Source: an uncultured Erythrobacter sp.
Lineage (GTDB): Bacteria > Pseudomonadota > Alphaproteobacteria > Sphingomonadales > Sphingomonadaceae
DNA length: 64,000 nt
Assembly (NCBI GenBank): GCA_947493165.1
Contig: CANLPY010000001.1
Location: forward strand, 310,001-374,000
Direction: 5' to 3'
The notes below the pieces were generated by a model. That model was not told the DNA's origin, searched no databases, and saw nothing but the letters and a program-made list of their open reading frames with translations. This document shows, piece by piece, positions 9,145 to 18,278 of this stretch. Numbering within the stretch: position 1 is the first letter of the stretch; each line of letters begins with the position of its first letter. The position numbers were made by a program, and so were the translations under genes.

Positions 9145-9515
9145 AGTCTCGCGCTCGCTCCAAACGCGACTAGCAGGAATTGCAGGGCGAGTACGGTGAT
9201 GAGCGCAATTTTCCAGCCAAAGCCTGCGGACTTTAGCCCTCGGTCCATTGACCAAAAGTAGATTGCCAAAGACGCAAGACCTGCCACTGCGATGATGAGC
9301 CAGCCGCTCTTCGCGTTCAGTGCGATAAAGATCGCGTACATTGCAATCGCTTGGATCAGGACAGCGGCGGCGAACCACGAGATCGGTATCGGACGGTAGC
9401 TCGCGTCAGGTATGTACCAATCAGGCATCCTGCTGTCGGGCCGCGAAATTCGGCGATCGCCCGCCATGATATCGTCTTCGTCCGGGTCAAGACGCGGCGG
9501 CTTATCGTCAGGCAT
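9141..9515 (-). CDS. small hypothetical membrane protein
   Basis: A protein of 124 residues, not recognised. The first 45 residues are hydrophilic and rich in proline and charge (PRLDPDEDDIMAGDRRISRPDSR). Three hydrophobic segments follow (about 47-68, 72-89 and 102-120), so it is probably an inner-membrane protein with a cytoplasmic head. The ATG at 9515 overlaps the end of parE by 8 bases, suggesting it is read through from parE; a TTG one codon upstream is an alternative. Its stop shares the TTAA sequence with the convergent hydrolase-OsmC gene. Confidence 0.75.
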   Translation of the reverse strand: MPDDKPPRLDPDEDDIMAGDRRISRPDSRMPDWYIPDASYRPIPISWFAAAVLIQAIAMYAIFIALNAKSGWLIIAVAGLASLAIYFWSMDRGLKSAGFGWKIALITVLALQFLLVAFGASARL

Positions 9516-11505
9516 CAATCGCCTCGCGGTCGACCTCGCCCGCGCGGTTTTGAATGAAATTAAACCGGTGCTCTGGATTGCGGCCCATCAATTCATCGAC
9601 GACACGCGCAACCCCGGCCCGATCCTCAAATTCCTGCGGCAGTGTGATGCGGATCAAACTGCGCGTATCGGGGTGCATCGTCGTTTCGCGCAGCTGTTGC
9701 GGGTTCATCTCGCCCAAGCCCTTAAACCGTCCAACTTCGACCTTTTTGCCTTTGAAAACGGTCTCTTCCAGCTCCGCACGATGTGCATCATCGCGGGCAT
9801 AGCGGCTCTCTTTACCAGCGGTCAGCTTGTAGAGAGGTGGCTGGGCGAGGAAGAGGTGCCCTTTGCGCACAATGTCTGACATTTCTTGGAAGAAGAATGT
9901 CATCAGCAGCGTCGCGATATGTGCGCCGTCGACATCAGCATCGGTCATAATAATCACGCGGTCATAACGCAGCTGCTCTGCGTCGCAGTCTTTTCGAGTG
10001 CCGCATCCTAGAGCCAGAGACAGGTCAGCGATCTCCTGATTGGCGCGGATCTTTTCCGCCGTCGCAGAAGCTACATTCAGAATTTTGCCCCGGATCGGCA
10101 GGATAGCCTGTGTTTTACGGTTGCGAGCTTGTTTGGCGCTGCCGCCAGCCGAGTCGCCCTCAACGATGAACAGTTCGGTCTCGCCTTCGGTTTCACCCGA
10201 ACAATCCGTGAGTTTGCCGGGCAAGCGCAGCTTTTTCGCGTTCGTTGCGGTCTTGCGCTTGATCTCTCGTTCTTGCTTGCGGCGCAGGCGCTCATCCATG
10301 CGCTCCATCACCTGTCCCAGCAGAGCCTTGCCGCGCTCCATATTGTCAGTGAGAAAGTGATCGAAATGATCACGCACTGCGTTTTCAACAAGGCGAGATG
10401 CCTCTGGCGATGTCAGACGATCCTTGGTCTGTGATTGAAATTGCGGATCGCGAATAAACACGCTCAGCATGATCTCACCGCCGGTCATTACATCATCGGC
10501 GCTGATGTCTTTGGCCTTTTTCGTGCTGGTCAAATCACCGAATGCACGCAGGCCTTTAGTAAGGGCCGCACGAACGCCTTGTTCATGTGTTCCGCCATCG
10601 GGCGTTGGCACGGTGTTACAGTACCAGCTTGTTGAGCCGTCGGAATATAGCGGCCATGCGATGGCCCACTCAACGCGGCCCTGCGAAGTGCCGCTTTCAT
10701 CCTCAGGAAATTCCTGACTGCCGGTGAATGGCTCGGCCGTCACGCATTCACGCGCGCCAATTTGTTCGGCCAAGTGATCGGCAAGGCCGCCGGGAAATTT
10801 GAAGGTGGCTTCGTCTGGAACATCTTCTGACGTAAGGCTTTCAGCGCATTTCCAGCGTATTTCGACCCCTGCGAACAAATACGCTTTAGATCGCGCGAGC
10901 TTGAAAAGACGGTGCGGTTTAAACGCCCGGTCGCCAAATATCTCGGTGTCAGGAGTAAAGCTGACCTGTGTGCCGCGGCGGTTGGGGGCAGCGCCCAATT
11001 CCTCGATCTTGCCGAGGGTCTGTCCTTTGCTGAATTCTTGCGCAAACAATTTCTTGTCGCGCGCAACTTCCACCCGTGTGTGAGAGGATAGCGCGTTCAC
11101 CACACTAACGCCGACACCGTGCAAGCCGCCGCTGGTGGCATAGGCCTTGCCTGAAAACTTACCGCCGGAGTGTAGAGTGGAAAGGATCACTTCCAGCGTG
11201 GATTTGCCCGGAAACTTGGGGTGTTCATCCACCGGAATGCCGCGCCCATTATCACCAATGGTCAGCCGATTGCCTTCTTCCAGCCGAACTTCGATCCGAT
11301 TGGCATGGCCCGCAACAGCTTCATCCATAGAGTTATCGAGAACTTCGGCAGCGAGATGGTGCAGCGCGCGATCATCCGTACCGCCGATATACATACCAGG
11401 GCGGCGTCGAACTGGCTCCAACCCCTCCAACACCTCGATAGAGGAAGAATCGTAATCACCACTAGAGGTGGGTGTGCCATCAAACAGATCATCGGACATA
11501 GGCAT
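9508..11505 (-). CDS. parE: DNA topoisomerase IV subunit B
   Basis: A protein of 665 residues (an in-frame ATG two codons downstream is equally possible). The N-terminal GHKL ATPase is clear: EGLEPVRRRPGMYIGGTDDRALHHL with the ATP-lid GLHGVGVSVVNALS. A transducer domain follows, then TOPRIM motifs ELFIVEGDSAGGSAKQ and MTDADVDGAHI, and the C-terminal QLRETTMHPDTR. The sequence pattern (YIGGTDDRALHH) is ParE rather than GyrB, and no C-terminal GyrB insertion is present. With ParC it decatenates daughter chromosomes. The gene stands alone, with a short membrane protein gene overlapping its 3' end. Confidence 0.93.
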   Translation of the reverse strand: MPMSDDLFDGTPTSSGDYDSSSIEVLEGLEPVRRRPGMYIGGTDDRALHHLAAEVLDNSMDEAVAGHANRIEVRLEEGNRLTIGDNGRGIPVDEHPKFPGKSTLEVILSTLHSGGKFSGKAYATSGGLHGVGVSVVNALSSHTRVEVARDKKLFAQEFSKGQTLGKIEELGAAPNRRGTQVSFTPDTEIFGDRAFKPHRLFKLARSKAYLFAGVEIRWKCAESLTSEDVPDEATFKFPGGLADHLAEQIGARECVTAEPFTGSQEFPEDESGTSQGRVEWAIAWPLYSDGSTSWYCNTVPTPDGGTHEQGVRAALTKGLRAFGDLTSTKKAKDISADDVMTGGEIMLSVFIRDPQFQSQTKDRLTSPEASRLVENAVRDHFDHFLTDNMERGKALLGQVMERMDERLRRKQEREIKRKTATNAKKLRLPGKLTDCSGETEGETELFIVEGDSAGGSAKQARNRKTQAILPIRGKILNVASATAEKIRANQEIADLSLALGCGTRKDCDAEQLRYDRVIIMTDADVDGAHIATLLMTFFFQEMSDIVRKGHLFLAQPPLYKLTAGKESRYARDDAHRAELEETVFKGKKVEVGRFKGLGEMNPQQLRETTMHPDTRSLIRITLPQEFEDRAGVARVVDELMGRNPEHRFNFIQNRAGEVDREAIDA

Positions 11506-11557
11506 TGTTATAGGCTGCGCTTGGGCGCGCTAACAAGCTGGGGTGGGTATGTTTTGC

Positions 11558-12721
11558 TCAGTCGTCGAAGCGAGCAGGCGCTGCATCGACGATCACAACT
11601 GAATTGCCGCGCACTTCGCGCACTTCCATCGCTCGCTCAACAACGCCGGTGCGCATAAAGCGGAATGGACCGTCTAGGCCTAAAAATCCGCCATCGTCGT
11701 ATAGGCTATTTTTGGGGAAGTTGCGGCCGACGCGCCAATCGCGCGCAACCCGCAATGTGAGTAGAACAGAATCATATCCGATGGTTGAAATGCGATATGG
11801 CTTGCCGCCAAAACGCCCTTCATAACTATCGGAGAAGCGCTTGAAGCGATTGTCTGAAACGGCTGAATAGACGGCGTTTTGCAGAGCGCTGGAGCGGACC
11901 AGCGCGGATTCTCCGCTCCACAACTCGGTTCCAAGGATTCTTGGGTTGGAGCTTTCTCTATTGAGCTCGCCAGCCGCTCGTGTCGCTAATCGCGCACCAT
12001 CGGCAATCAGAACAGTGTCGTATCCTCCAGCAGAACGGAGGCGCTGGGCTGCGCTGACGATTGATGTGTTGCCCCGCGCATAACGTTCTGTGGTGGCAAG
12101 CGAACCGCCAAACTCACGCAAAGAGTTGTTGAGCGCACTCATCGAACGTTGACCGTAATCGCCATTGGGTACGAGCGCGGCGAAGCTGTTTGCACCGTTC
12201 TGCCGGGCGTACAGTACGCTGCGGCGAATGGATTGTTCAGGGATATGCCCCATCACGAACACATCAGGTCCAGCGACGCTGGTGTCATTGGAGAAAGAGA
12301 TTGCTGTGACACCTGCTGGACGGGCGGCTGCCTGAACTGAAGGCACATTTTCAGCCAGTAGCGGACCCAGGATCAACTTATTGCCATCAGCCACGGCCTG
12401 ACGGGCGGCAGCGCTTGCTCCGCGCGCTGTATCATAGGTCGTAATGCGTAGATTGTTGGCGTTGGTATCAAGCAATGCCATCGTTGTTGCATTGGCGATG
12501 GATTGCCCGACCGCGCCAGTATTGCCAGACATGGGAACCAGCAGGGCTACACGGTGGCGTGTTGCGTCCGTAGGCAAGGCTGTGGCGCTTGGCTCGGGTG
12601 CTGGGCCGGGATCGGGCGTGGTTGTCGTTGGCCCGGTTTTGGGGATGACCTGACAACCTCCCAAAACCATTGCGACACTTGCAATCATAAGATTGCGACG
12701 AGAAAACCAATTGCGCTTCAT
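11558..12721 (-). CDS. LpoA-like penicillin-binding protein activator, lipoprotein
   Basis: Starting at the ATG at 12721 gives 387 residues. The frame is open 63 codons further upstream, but this start gives a clean lipoprotein signal with lipobox LGGC (Cys 23). A proline/threonine linker (about 25-50) precedes a periplasmic-binding-protein type I fold (VALLVPMSGNTGAVGQSIANA, LLAENVPSVQAAARPAGVTA, LVPNGDYGQRSM). This matches the YraM/LpoA superfamily, which in gammaproteobacteria activates PBP1a from the outer membrane. It is divergent from rsmI with 38 bases between starts, the neighbourhood seen for yraL-yraM-yraN in other bacteria. Confidence 0.85.
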   Translation of the reverse strand: MKRNWFSRRNLMIASVAMVLGGCQVIPKTGPTTTTPDPGPAPEPSATALPTDATRHRVALLVPMSGNTGAVGQSIANATTMALLDTNANNLRITTYDTARGASAAARQAVADGNKLILGPLLAENVPSVQAAARPAGVTAISFSNDTSVAGPDVFVMGHIPEQSIRRSVLYARQNGANSFAALVPNGDYGQRSMSALNNSLREFGGSLATTERYARGNTSIVSAAQRLRSAGGYDTVLIADGARLATRAAGELNRESSNPRILGTELWSGESALVRSSALQNAVYSAVSDNRFKRFSDSYEGRFGGKPYRISTIGYDSVLLTLRVARDWRVGRNFPKNSLYDDGGFLGLDGPFRFMRTGVVERAMEVREVRGNSVVIVDAAPARFDD

Positions 12722-12759
12722 ACTTGCCGACCCCTGATGGCTGTTCCAAAGAGCGCATT

Positions 12760-13617
12760 GTGACCGATGCAAGCTCTCAACCGCCGATTGTGAAACCTCT
12801 TGAGCAGGGACTCTATATAGTCGCAACGCCGATTGGCAATCTTGGCGATATAACGCTTCGTGCTGTCGATATTTTGCAACGCTGCAGTGTGATTGCCTGT
12901 GAAGACACAAGGGTAACTGGCAAATTGCTATCGCATCTAGGCGTGTCTAACGCTTTGCGGCGCTATGATGACCATTCTAATGAGGCGGCAAGGGCAGAAC
13001 TGATCGGCGCTGCGCGGGATGGTGCCGTGGCTCTGGTGAGTGATGCTGGGACGCCGCTGATCTCTGATCCGGGTTTCAGGCTGGTGCGCGAAGCGCGCGA
13101 AGCAGGCGTGCCGATTACAACTATTCCGGGCGCTTGCGCTGCGATTGCTGGTCTAACGTTGTCGGGCCTGCCCAATGACCGTTTTCTTTTTGGCGGGTTT
13201 CTGCCGGTTAAGGAAAAGGCGCGAGCTGACATACTGCATGAGTTGGGCGCGACTAGGGCGACGCTCATCTTCTACGAGACAGGGCCAAGGTTGGTCAAAA
13301 GCTTGAACGCAATAGAGGCGAATTTGGGCGTTAGAGAGATTTCAGTAGCGCGCGAAATTACCAAAATGCACGAGGAATGCCGCGCTGGCAGTGCAGCAGA
13401 ATTGGCAGACTATTACGCTGAGCATCCGCCAAAAGGGGAGATTGTGCTGATGGTCGGTCCTTCATCCGATGAAAGTGGAGTTGGTGACCCCGATGACCTG
13501 CTTCGCGAGGCTTTGATTGAACTCAGCCCGAGCAAGGCTGCGGCGAAAGTGGCAAAAGCAACCGGGAAAGACCGCCAGGCGCTCTATACTCGCGCTGTCG
13601 AGCTGAAATCAAAATGA
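12760..13617 (+). CDS. rsmI: 16S rRNA (cytidine(1402)-2'-O)-methyltransferase
   Basis: The GTG at 12760 is chosen (285 residues); a TTG at 12724 would add 12 non-conserved residues. The tetrapyrrole-methylase fold is clear from LYIVATPIGNLGDITLRAVD, ACEDTRVTGKLLSHLG, LVSDAGTPLISDPGFRLV and the GPxxDE region near the C-terminus. RsmI methylates the ribose of C1402 in the decoding centre of 16S rRNA. The gene overlaps yraN by ATGA and is divergent from the LpoA-like lipoprotein gene. Confidence 0.95.
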   Translation: MTDASSQPPIVKPLEQGLYIVATPIGNLGDITLRAVDILQRCSVIACEDTRVTGKLLSHLGVSNALRRYDDHSNEAARAELIGAARDGAVALVSDAGTPLISDPGFRLVREAREAGVPITTIPGACAAIAGLTLSGLPNDRFLFGGFLPVKEKARADILHELGATRATLIFYETGPRLVKSLNAIEANLGVREISVAREITKMHEECRAGSAAELADYYAEHPPKGEIVLMVGPSSDESGVGDPDDLLREALIELSPSKAAAKVAKATGKDRQALYTRAVELKSK

Positions 13618-13973
13618 GCGATCCCAAACGCGTGGTCGCCGATCAAAAAGGTCGGGATGCAGAGGCGCAGGCTGCGCAATGGCTGATGGCCCAAGGATGG
13701 CGCGTATTGGCGCAGCGCGTCAAAACCCCGCTCGGAGAGATTGATCTGATTGCCAGCAAGGACGCGCTCGTTGCGTTTATCGAAGTCAAATGGCGCAAAA
13801 GGCCGGCCGACCTAGATCATGCGATAGACCAGCGCCGCCTTACTCGGGTTGCTGCGGCGGTGGAATGCGTTGCTCACGAATATGTTGAAGACGGCGACGA
13901 TTTGAGAATTGACGTTATCCTGCTTGCACCCGGTAGCAAGCCTCGCCACATCACTAACGCTTGGATGCCTTAA
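13614..13973 (+). CDS. yraN: YraN/UPF0102 family endonuclease-like protein
   Basis: A protein of 119 residues with the UPF0102 signature: GRDAEAQAAQWLMAQGWRVLAQRVKTPLGEIDLIA followed by VAFIEVKWR and a run of R-L-T-R. The GEIDLI / EVKW spacing is the restriction-endonuclease-like D-(E/Q)xK core. The in vivo role is not established. It is translationally coupled to rsmI (ATGA) and followed after 11 bases by gshB, so rsmI-yraN-gshB is probably one operon. Confidence 0.93.
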   Translation: MSDPKRVVADQKGRDAEAQAAQWLMAQGWRVLAQRVKTPLGEIDLIASKDALVAFIEVKWRKRPADLDHAIDQRRLTRVAAAVECVAHEYVEDGDDLRIDVILLAPGSKPRHITNAWMP

Positions 13974-13984
13974 GGAATAATCGA

Positions 13985-14947
13985 ATGAGTTTGCGTGTCG
14001 CGGTCCAGATGGACCCCATTGAAAATATCAATATCGCTGGCGATTCCAGCTTTGCGCTGATGTTTGCTGCGCAGGCGCGTGGACATTCGGTTTACGAATA
14101 TCATGTTGAGAGCCTGACGTTGGACGCTGACGATCGGCTCTATGCCGAATGCTCGCCAGTGACGGTCCAGCGAGTCGAGGGCGACCATTTTAGCAAAGGT
14201 GCAGCTGAGCGGCTGGATCTGGGCAAAGATATTGATGTGATCCTGATGCGTCAGGACCCACCATTTCACATGGGCTACATCACCGCGACGCATCTGCTGG
14301 AGCGGATCAAGGACGAGACACTGGTCGTTAACGATCCCGCCAATGTCCGCAATGCGCCGGAAAAGGTGATGGTGCTCAATTACCGCCGGTTTATGCCGCC
14401 GACGCTCGTCACCCGCTCACCCGACGAAGTGAAGCGCTTCATCGCCGAGCATGGCGCGGTGGTGGTGAAGCCGATCCACGGCAATGGCGGCAAAGCGATC
14501 TTTCGCGTGCCTGAAAGCGGTGACAACCTTACGGCTCTGTTTGAAGTGTTCAACCAGACTTGGCCCGAACCGCATATGGTTCAGCCGTTCCTTCCCGAAG
14601 TGGCAGAGGGCGACAAGCGGATCGTGCTGGTCGATGGCGAGGTTGCAGGCGCGATCAATCGCATTCCTGGCGAAGGGGAGTTCCGCTCAAACTTGGCTAT
14701 GGGCGGCAGCGCGGAGTCGACCGAATTGACCGAGCGCGAGCGCGAGATTTGTGAGGCGATGGGGCCGGAGTTGAAGCGGCTGGGCCTGACGTTTGTCGGC
14801 ATCGACGTGATCGGCGGCAAATGGCTGACTGAGATCAATGTGACTTCGCCGACCGGTATCGTGGCGATTGATAAATTTAACGGGACCGATACCGCCGGGA
14901 TGATCTGGGACGCGATTGAGGGGCGTCACGCCGCTCTGTCCGGCTAA
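13985..14947 (+). CDS. gshB: glutathione synthase
   Basis: The ATG at 13985 follows the ribosome binding site AAGGAAT and gives 320 residues; the frame opens 8 codons upstream. N-terminal VAVQMDPIENINIAGDSSFALM and the ATP-grasp core (VVKPIHGNGGKAIFRV, RIVLVDGEVAGAINRIP, FVGIDVIGGKWLTEINVTSP) identify prokaryotic GshB, which ligates glycine to gamma-glutamylcysteine. The final CTAA interlocks with the stop codon of the convergent xerC. Confidence 0.96.
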   Translation: MSLRVAVQMDPIENINIAGDSSFALMFAAQARGHSVYEYHVESLTLDADDRLYAECSPVTVQRVEGDHFSKGAAERLDLGKDIDVILMRQDPPFHMGYITATHLLERIKDETLVVNDPANVRNAPEKVMVLNYRRFMPPTLVTRSPDEVKRFIAEHGAVVVKPIHGNGGKAIFRVPESGDNLTALFEVFNQTWPEPHMVQPFLPEVAEGDKRIVLVDGEVAGAINRIPGEGEFRSNLAMGGSAESTELTEREREICEAMGPELKRLGLTFVGIDVIGGKWLTEINVTSPTGIVAIDKFNGTDTAGMIWDAIEGRHAALSG

Positions 14948-15846
14948 GGCTTATTCTTCGCCCGCGGATGCGCGCTCCGGTAATTCTCCAGCATCGTTGC
15001 CGCGTCGACCTTAGTGTAAATCTGTGTCGAGCCGAGCGAAGCGTGGCCCAGCAGCTCCTGCAAACTCCGCAAATCTGCGCCGGCTCCCAGCAAATGCGTT
15101 GCGAAGGAGTGCCGTAGCGCGTGCGGGGTAGCCGTCTCTGGCAAGCTCAGTGCGCGGCGAGCATTGGCCATCGCCTTTTGCACCATTCCGGGCGAGAGCG
15201 GTCCGCCTTTGGCCCCGCGAAACAGGCTGTCCTTAGCCTCAATTGTCCACGGACACAGCTCGGCATATTGCGCAACGGCGGCGCGGGTGATCGGTAGGAT
15301 CGGGACGATGCGCTGCTTGCCGCCTTTGCCGGTCACTTGCAGCGTTTCGCCCAATTCTGCATCCGCGCCTGTCAGCGACAAAGCCTCTGCAATGCGCAGG
15401 CCGCTGCCATACATTAGCAGCAGAACCGCTCGGTCGCGCGCGCCGATCCAGTCTTCTTCTGGCATCCCTGCAACCACATCCGCAATATTCACGGCCTCAT
15501 CGGGGGTAACGGGGCGGGGCAGGCCTTTCTTCGTGCGCGGGCCGCGAAGGCGCGGGGCGGTGGGATCAGGATCGCCTGACTGTGCGCGGGCAAAGGCGAT
15601 GAACGCCTTGAGCGCCGATAGCTCGCGCGCGGTGCTGGCGTTGGAGAGGCCCTCTGCGCGGCGGCTTGCGAGATGGCGGCGCAAATCGTGCGCTTCAAGC
15701 GATGCCACCGCCTGCCAATCCGAAAGATCGTGGTTTTTCAACAATCGCTCAGCAGCCGCGCAATATGCGCGGACCGTGTGTGGGCTTCGGCGTTTGCTGT
15801 CGGTAAGATGCGCGCGCCATTCGGCAAGAAGGTTGTGCAGGCTCAC
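14944..15846 (-). CDS. xerC: tyrosine recombinase XerC
   Basis: A protein of 300 residues with an N-terminal SAM-like core-binding domain (1-90) and a C-terminal catalytic domain. All six catalytic residues are visible: R151, K174, H242, R245, H268 and Y277. With XerD it resolves chromosome dimers at dif. The choice of XerC over XerD is by general similarity (DLRSLQELLGHASLGSTQIYT) and lineage, so moderately firm. It starts at a GTG in the GTGA overlap with hemW, and its stop interlocks with that of gshB. Confidence 0.9.
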   Translation of the reverse strand: MSLHNLLAEWRAHLTDSKRRSPHTVRAYCAAAERLLKNHDLSDWQAVASLEAHDLRRHLASRRAEGLSNASTARELSALKAFIAFARAQSGDPDPTAPRLRGPRTKKGLPRPVTPDEAVNIADVVAGMPEEDWIGARDRAVLLLMYGSGLRIAEALSLTGADAELGETLQVTGKGGKQRIVPILPITRAAVAQYAELCPWTIEAKDSLFRGAKGGPLSPGMVQKAMANARRALSLPETATPHALRHSFATHLLGAGADLRSLQELLGHASLGSTQIYTKVDAATMLENYRSAHPRAKNKP

Positions 15847-17045
15847 GCGTTCACCAATTCGTCGCTGACTAATTCGCCCAACAGCGCATCGAGGAGTGGC
15901 AAGCCCTTCTGCGTCACACCAATCCGCTGATCAGACTGCCATAGCAAGCCAAGGTCAATATTGCGGGCGAGCGCGCGTTGATCGATCAAGCCCGCCTGCT
16001 CAAATCCGAAACGCGTGCTGAGTGCGGCAAGATCAAGCCCTTCGACTAATCGCAATCCCATCAGCAACGCTTCTGTCGCTTGTTCACTGGAGGAGAGCTG
16101 ATGGCTTTCAACCATGCCGTGCCTGCGTTCATTGATCGCTCGCAGGAAGTTTTCCGGCTTACCATGGCGCTGTGTCGCAAATCCGCCCCGCCTTCCATGC
16201 GCGCCGGGGCCGATTCCACAATAATCCTGATACCGCCAATAAGTGAGGTTATGGAGGCTTTCCTCTCCTGCCCGCGCGTGATTGCTGATTTCGTAGGCGG
16301 GCAGGCCGGCTGTGGCAGCTAGGGCCTGCGTGATCTCAAACAGCTCCGCCGCTTTGTCGTCATCAAGCGGGGTGAACACATTCCGGCGCACATCTGTGGC
16401 GAACCGTGTACCAGGCTCAATCGTCAGCTGATAAAGTGACAGATGCGATGTGCCGAGTGACAAAGCGCGGCTAAGCTGGCCCTGCCACATGTCCGGTGTT
16501 TGGTCAGGCAATGCATAGATCAGATCGAAGCTGACGCGGCGAAAGTGTGCTTGAGCTGTTTCAACTGCGGCGAGTGCTTCAGCCGCGCCGTGCAAACGTC
16601 CCAGCCATCCTAAGGTTTCGTCTTCAAGCGACTGAACCCCAAGCGAAACGCGATTGATGCCAGCATCCGCCAGTGCAGCGAAATTGGCTGCCTCTACGGA
16701 CGATGGATTAGCCTCCAGCGTGATTTCTATCTCGGGGGTAAAGCCCCATAGGCGTTCAGCTTCGGCAAGCAGCGTCGCGACCAGCGCCGGTGGCATCAGG
16801 CTGGGCGTTCCACCACCGAAGAAGATCGACGTTAGCGGTTCGCCGTTTGCGAAATCCGCTTCATACTGCATATCCGCGATGAGCGCGGCCTGCCACGCGT
16901 GCACGTCTACCGATGCACGGACATGCGAGTTGAAGTCGCAATAAGGACACTTCTTCGCGCAGAACGGCCAATGGATATAAAGTGCTTTTGCCACGGTTCT
17001 TTCAGGCTTTGTTAAATGCTCTGAGTCAAGGTTTGCCAATGACAT
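15843..17045 (-). CDS. hemW: radical SAM heme chaperone HemW
   Basis: The ATG at 17045 gives 400 residues; a GTG at 16994 (then AKALYIHWPF) would remove 17 residues and the overlap with the divergent CAP gene, and may be the real start. The radical SAM cluster motif CAKKCPYC is at 29-36. HNLTYWRYQDYCGIGPGAHG is the HNxxYW signature that separates HemW from true oxygen-independent coproporphyrinogen oxidase HemN. HemW binds heme and delivers it to respiratory enzymes. Confidence 0.92.
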   Translation of the reverse strand: MSLANLDSEHLTKPERTVAKALYIHWPFCAKKCPYCDFNSHVRASVDVHAWQAALIADMQYEADFANGEPLTSIFFGGGTPSLMPPALVATLLAEAERLWGFTPEIEITLEANPSSVEAANFAALADAGINRVSLGVQSLEDETLGWLGRLHGAAEALAAVETAQAHFRRVSFDLIYALPDQTPDMWQGQLSRALSLGTSHLSLYQLTIEPGTRFATDVRRNVFTPLDDDKAAELFEITQALAATAGLPAYEISNHARAGEESLHNLTYWRYQDYCGIGPGAHGRRGGFATQRHGKPENFLRAINERRHGMVESHQLSSSEQATEALLMGLRLVEGLDLAALSTRFGFEQAGLIDQRALARNIDLGLLWQSDQRIGVTQKGLPLLDALLGELVSDELVNA

Positions 17046-17590
17046 TTGGTGCGAAACTGTTTGGGCTTTTGGCTGCTGGAGGATTGGCGTCCGCGCCAGT
17101 TGCCACCGCGCGTGATGCGAACCGCGACGCGAGCGACGCGCATTCTGCGGCCGAACCTTTTGCCGATGAATTGCTGCTCGCGCACAACCGTGAACGTGCC
17201 AATTTTGGTAGCGCGCCGCTTAAGTGGTCTCCTCAGCTCGCGCGCGAAGCACAGGATTGGGCGGATCACCTCGCCCGCGAAGGAGTTATGCGTCACGCAA
17301 CCCATGCACAGCGCAAAGGGCGCGGCGAGAACTTATGGATGGGAAGCGCTGGCTATTTCTCTCTGACAGAGATGATGAGCTACTTCATCGCCGAAAAGCA
17401 GCATTTCAAGCCAGGTGAGTTTCCCCATGTTTCTCGCACGGGGCGTTGGCGCGATGTCGGGCATTACACCCAGATTGTTTGGCATGAGACACAAGATGTC
17501 GGTTGCGCCGTAGCGCGCGGAAAACGCGACGAAATTCTGGTGTGTCGATACTGGCCCGCTGGAAACACATATGGGCGCAAAGTGGGTTGA
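17039..17590 (+). CDS. secreted CAP (SCP/PR-1) domain protein
   Basis: The ATG at 17039 is used, giving 183 residues with a Sec signal peptide (MTFGAKLFGLLAAGGLASAPVATA). A CAP domain fills residues 40-183: LLLAHNRERANFGSAPLKWSPQLA, GRGENLW, then the family signature GHYTQIVW (141-148), VGCAVA and VCRYWPAGN. Bacterial CAP proteins are extracytoplasmic with varied and mostly undefined roles. The gene is divergent from and overlaps the annotated start of hemW, and is followed after 31 bases by a second CAP gene on the same strand. Confidence 0.88.
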   Translation: MTFGAKLFGLLAAGGLASAPVATARDANRDASDAHSAAEPFADELLLAHNRERANFGSAPLKWSPQLAREAQDWADHLAREGVMRHATHAQRKGRGENLWMGSAGYFSLTEMMSYFIAEKQHFKPGEFPHVSRTGRWRDVGHYTQIVWHETQDVGCAVARGKRDEILVCRYWPAGNTYGRKVG

Positions 17591-17621
17591 GCGCGCCGCG
17601 CGCGTACAGGAGAGTATTTCT

Positions 17622-18278
17622 ATGGTGGGATCGACAAATTTGAATCGAATGGCGGTTGCGCCTGTGCTGATAACGCTGGTGTTGACCGGGTGCGGTGGCG
17701 GGGATGGCAGCGCGCCTTCTGGCACCGCAGCTGGCGTGACAACGGGCGCAACGCAGCCGCCGCCTGCTCCGCCCCCACCGCCGCCGCCACCTCCCCCTCC
17801 GCCGCCGCCTCCATCGGGAGGCACGCAGGGGACACGCCAAGATGACATGCTGACAGTGATGCTGCGCGAGCATAACGAAGCGCGCGACGAGGTGGGGGTC
17901 GCACCGCTGGTCTTAAGTGATGACCTAAGCCGTCAGGCACTCGCCTATGCTGAGGAACTCGCGCGAACTGGCCGTTTTGAGCACAGTTCAGGCGCGAATA
18001 GACCGGGGCAAGGAGAAAACCTTTGGGCCGGGACTGAAAGTGCCTTTAGCTATTCCGTGATGGCCGATGGCTGGATCAGCGAGAAGCGTTACTACGTTCA
18101 CGATCGCTTCCCCTATGTTAGCAACACGGGACGGTGGCAGGATGTTGGGCATTACACCCAAATCATCTGGGCGAACACGACAGAGCTAGGCTGCGGCATC
18201 GCAACTGGCACTGGGCGCGATTACTTGGTTTGCCGCTATTCGCCTTCGGGTAATGTCAGCGGGCAGTTTGCCTACTAA
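17622..18278 (+). CDS. CAP (SCP/PR-1) domain lipoprotein with polyproline linker
   Basis: Starts at the ATG at 17622 behind AGGAGAG (218 residues). A lipoprotein signal ends in lipobox LTGC (Cys 24). A linker of Gly/Ser/Thr then runs into about 17 prolines broken by one alanine (roughly residues 47-66). The CAP domain follows: MLREHNEARDEVGVAPLVLSD, GQGENLWAG, GHYTQIIW and VCRYSPSGN. It looks like a duplicate of the preceding CAP gene that gained a membrane anchor and a rigid spacer. The prolines come from an imperfect CCG/CCT/CCA repeat. The stop abuts that of convergent rdgB without a gap. Confidence 0.87.
   Translation: MVGSTNLNRMAVAPVLITLVLTGCGGGDGSAPSGTAAGVTTGATQPPPAPPPPPPPPPPPPPPPSGGTQGTRQDDMLTVMLREHNEARDEVGVAPLVLSDDLSRQALAYAEELARTGRFEHSSGANRPGQGENLWAGTESAFSYSVMADGWISEKRYYVHDRFPYVSNTGRWQDVGHYTQIIWANTTELGCGIATGTGRDYLVCRYSPSGNVSGQFAY

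Noticed and set aside
9515..11500. Long minus- and plus-strand open frames overlapping parE and other genes on the opposite strand
   Set aside because: They lack family motifs and ribosome binding sites and mirror the codon pattern of the real genes.
14944..15846. Tyrosine recombinase as the integrase of a mobile element
   Set aside because: Its length, motifs and neighbourhood (gshB and hemW) fit housekeeping XerC; no att repeats or phage genes occur.
17755..17820. Proline-codon repeat in the CAP lipoprotein gene as a separate repeat element or frameshift
   Set aside because: It is in frame, translated as a linker, and the CAP domain continues intact after it.
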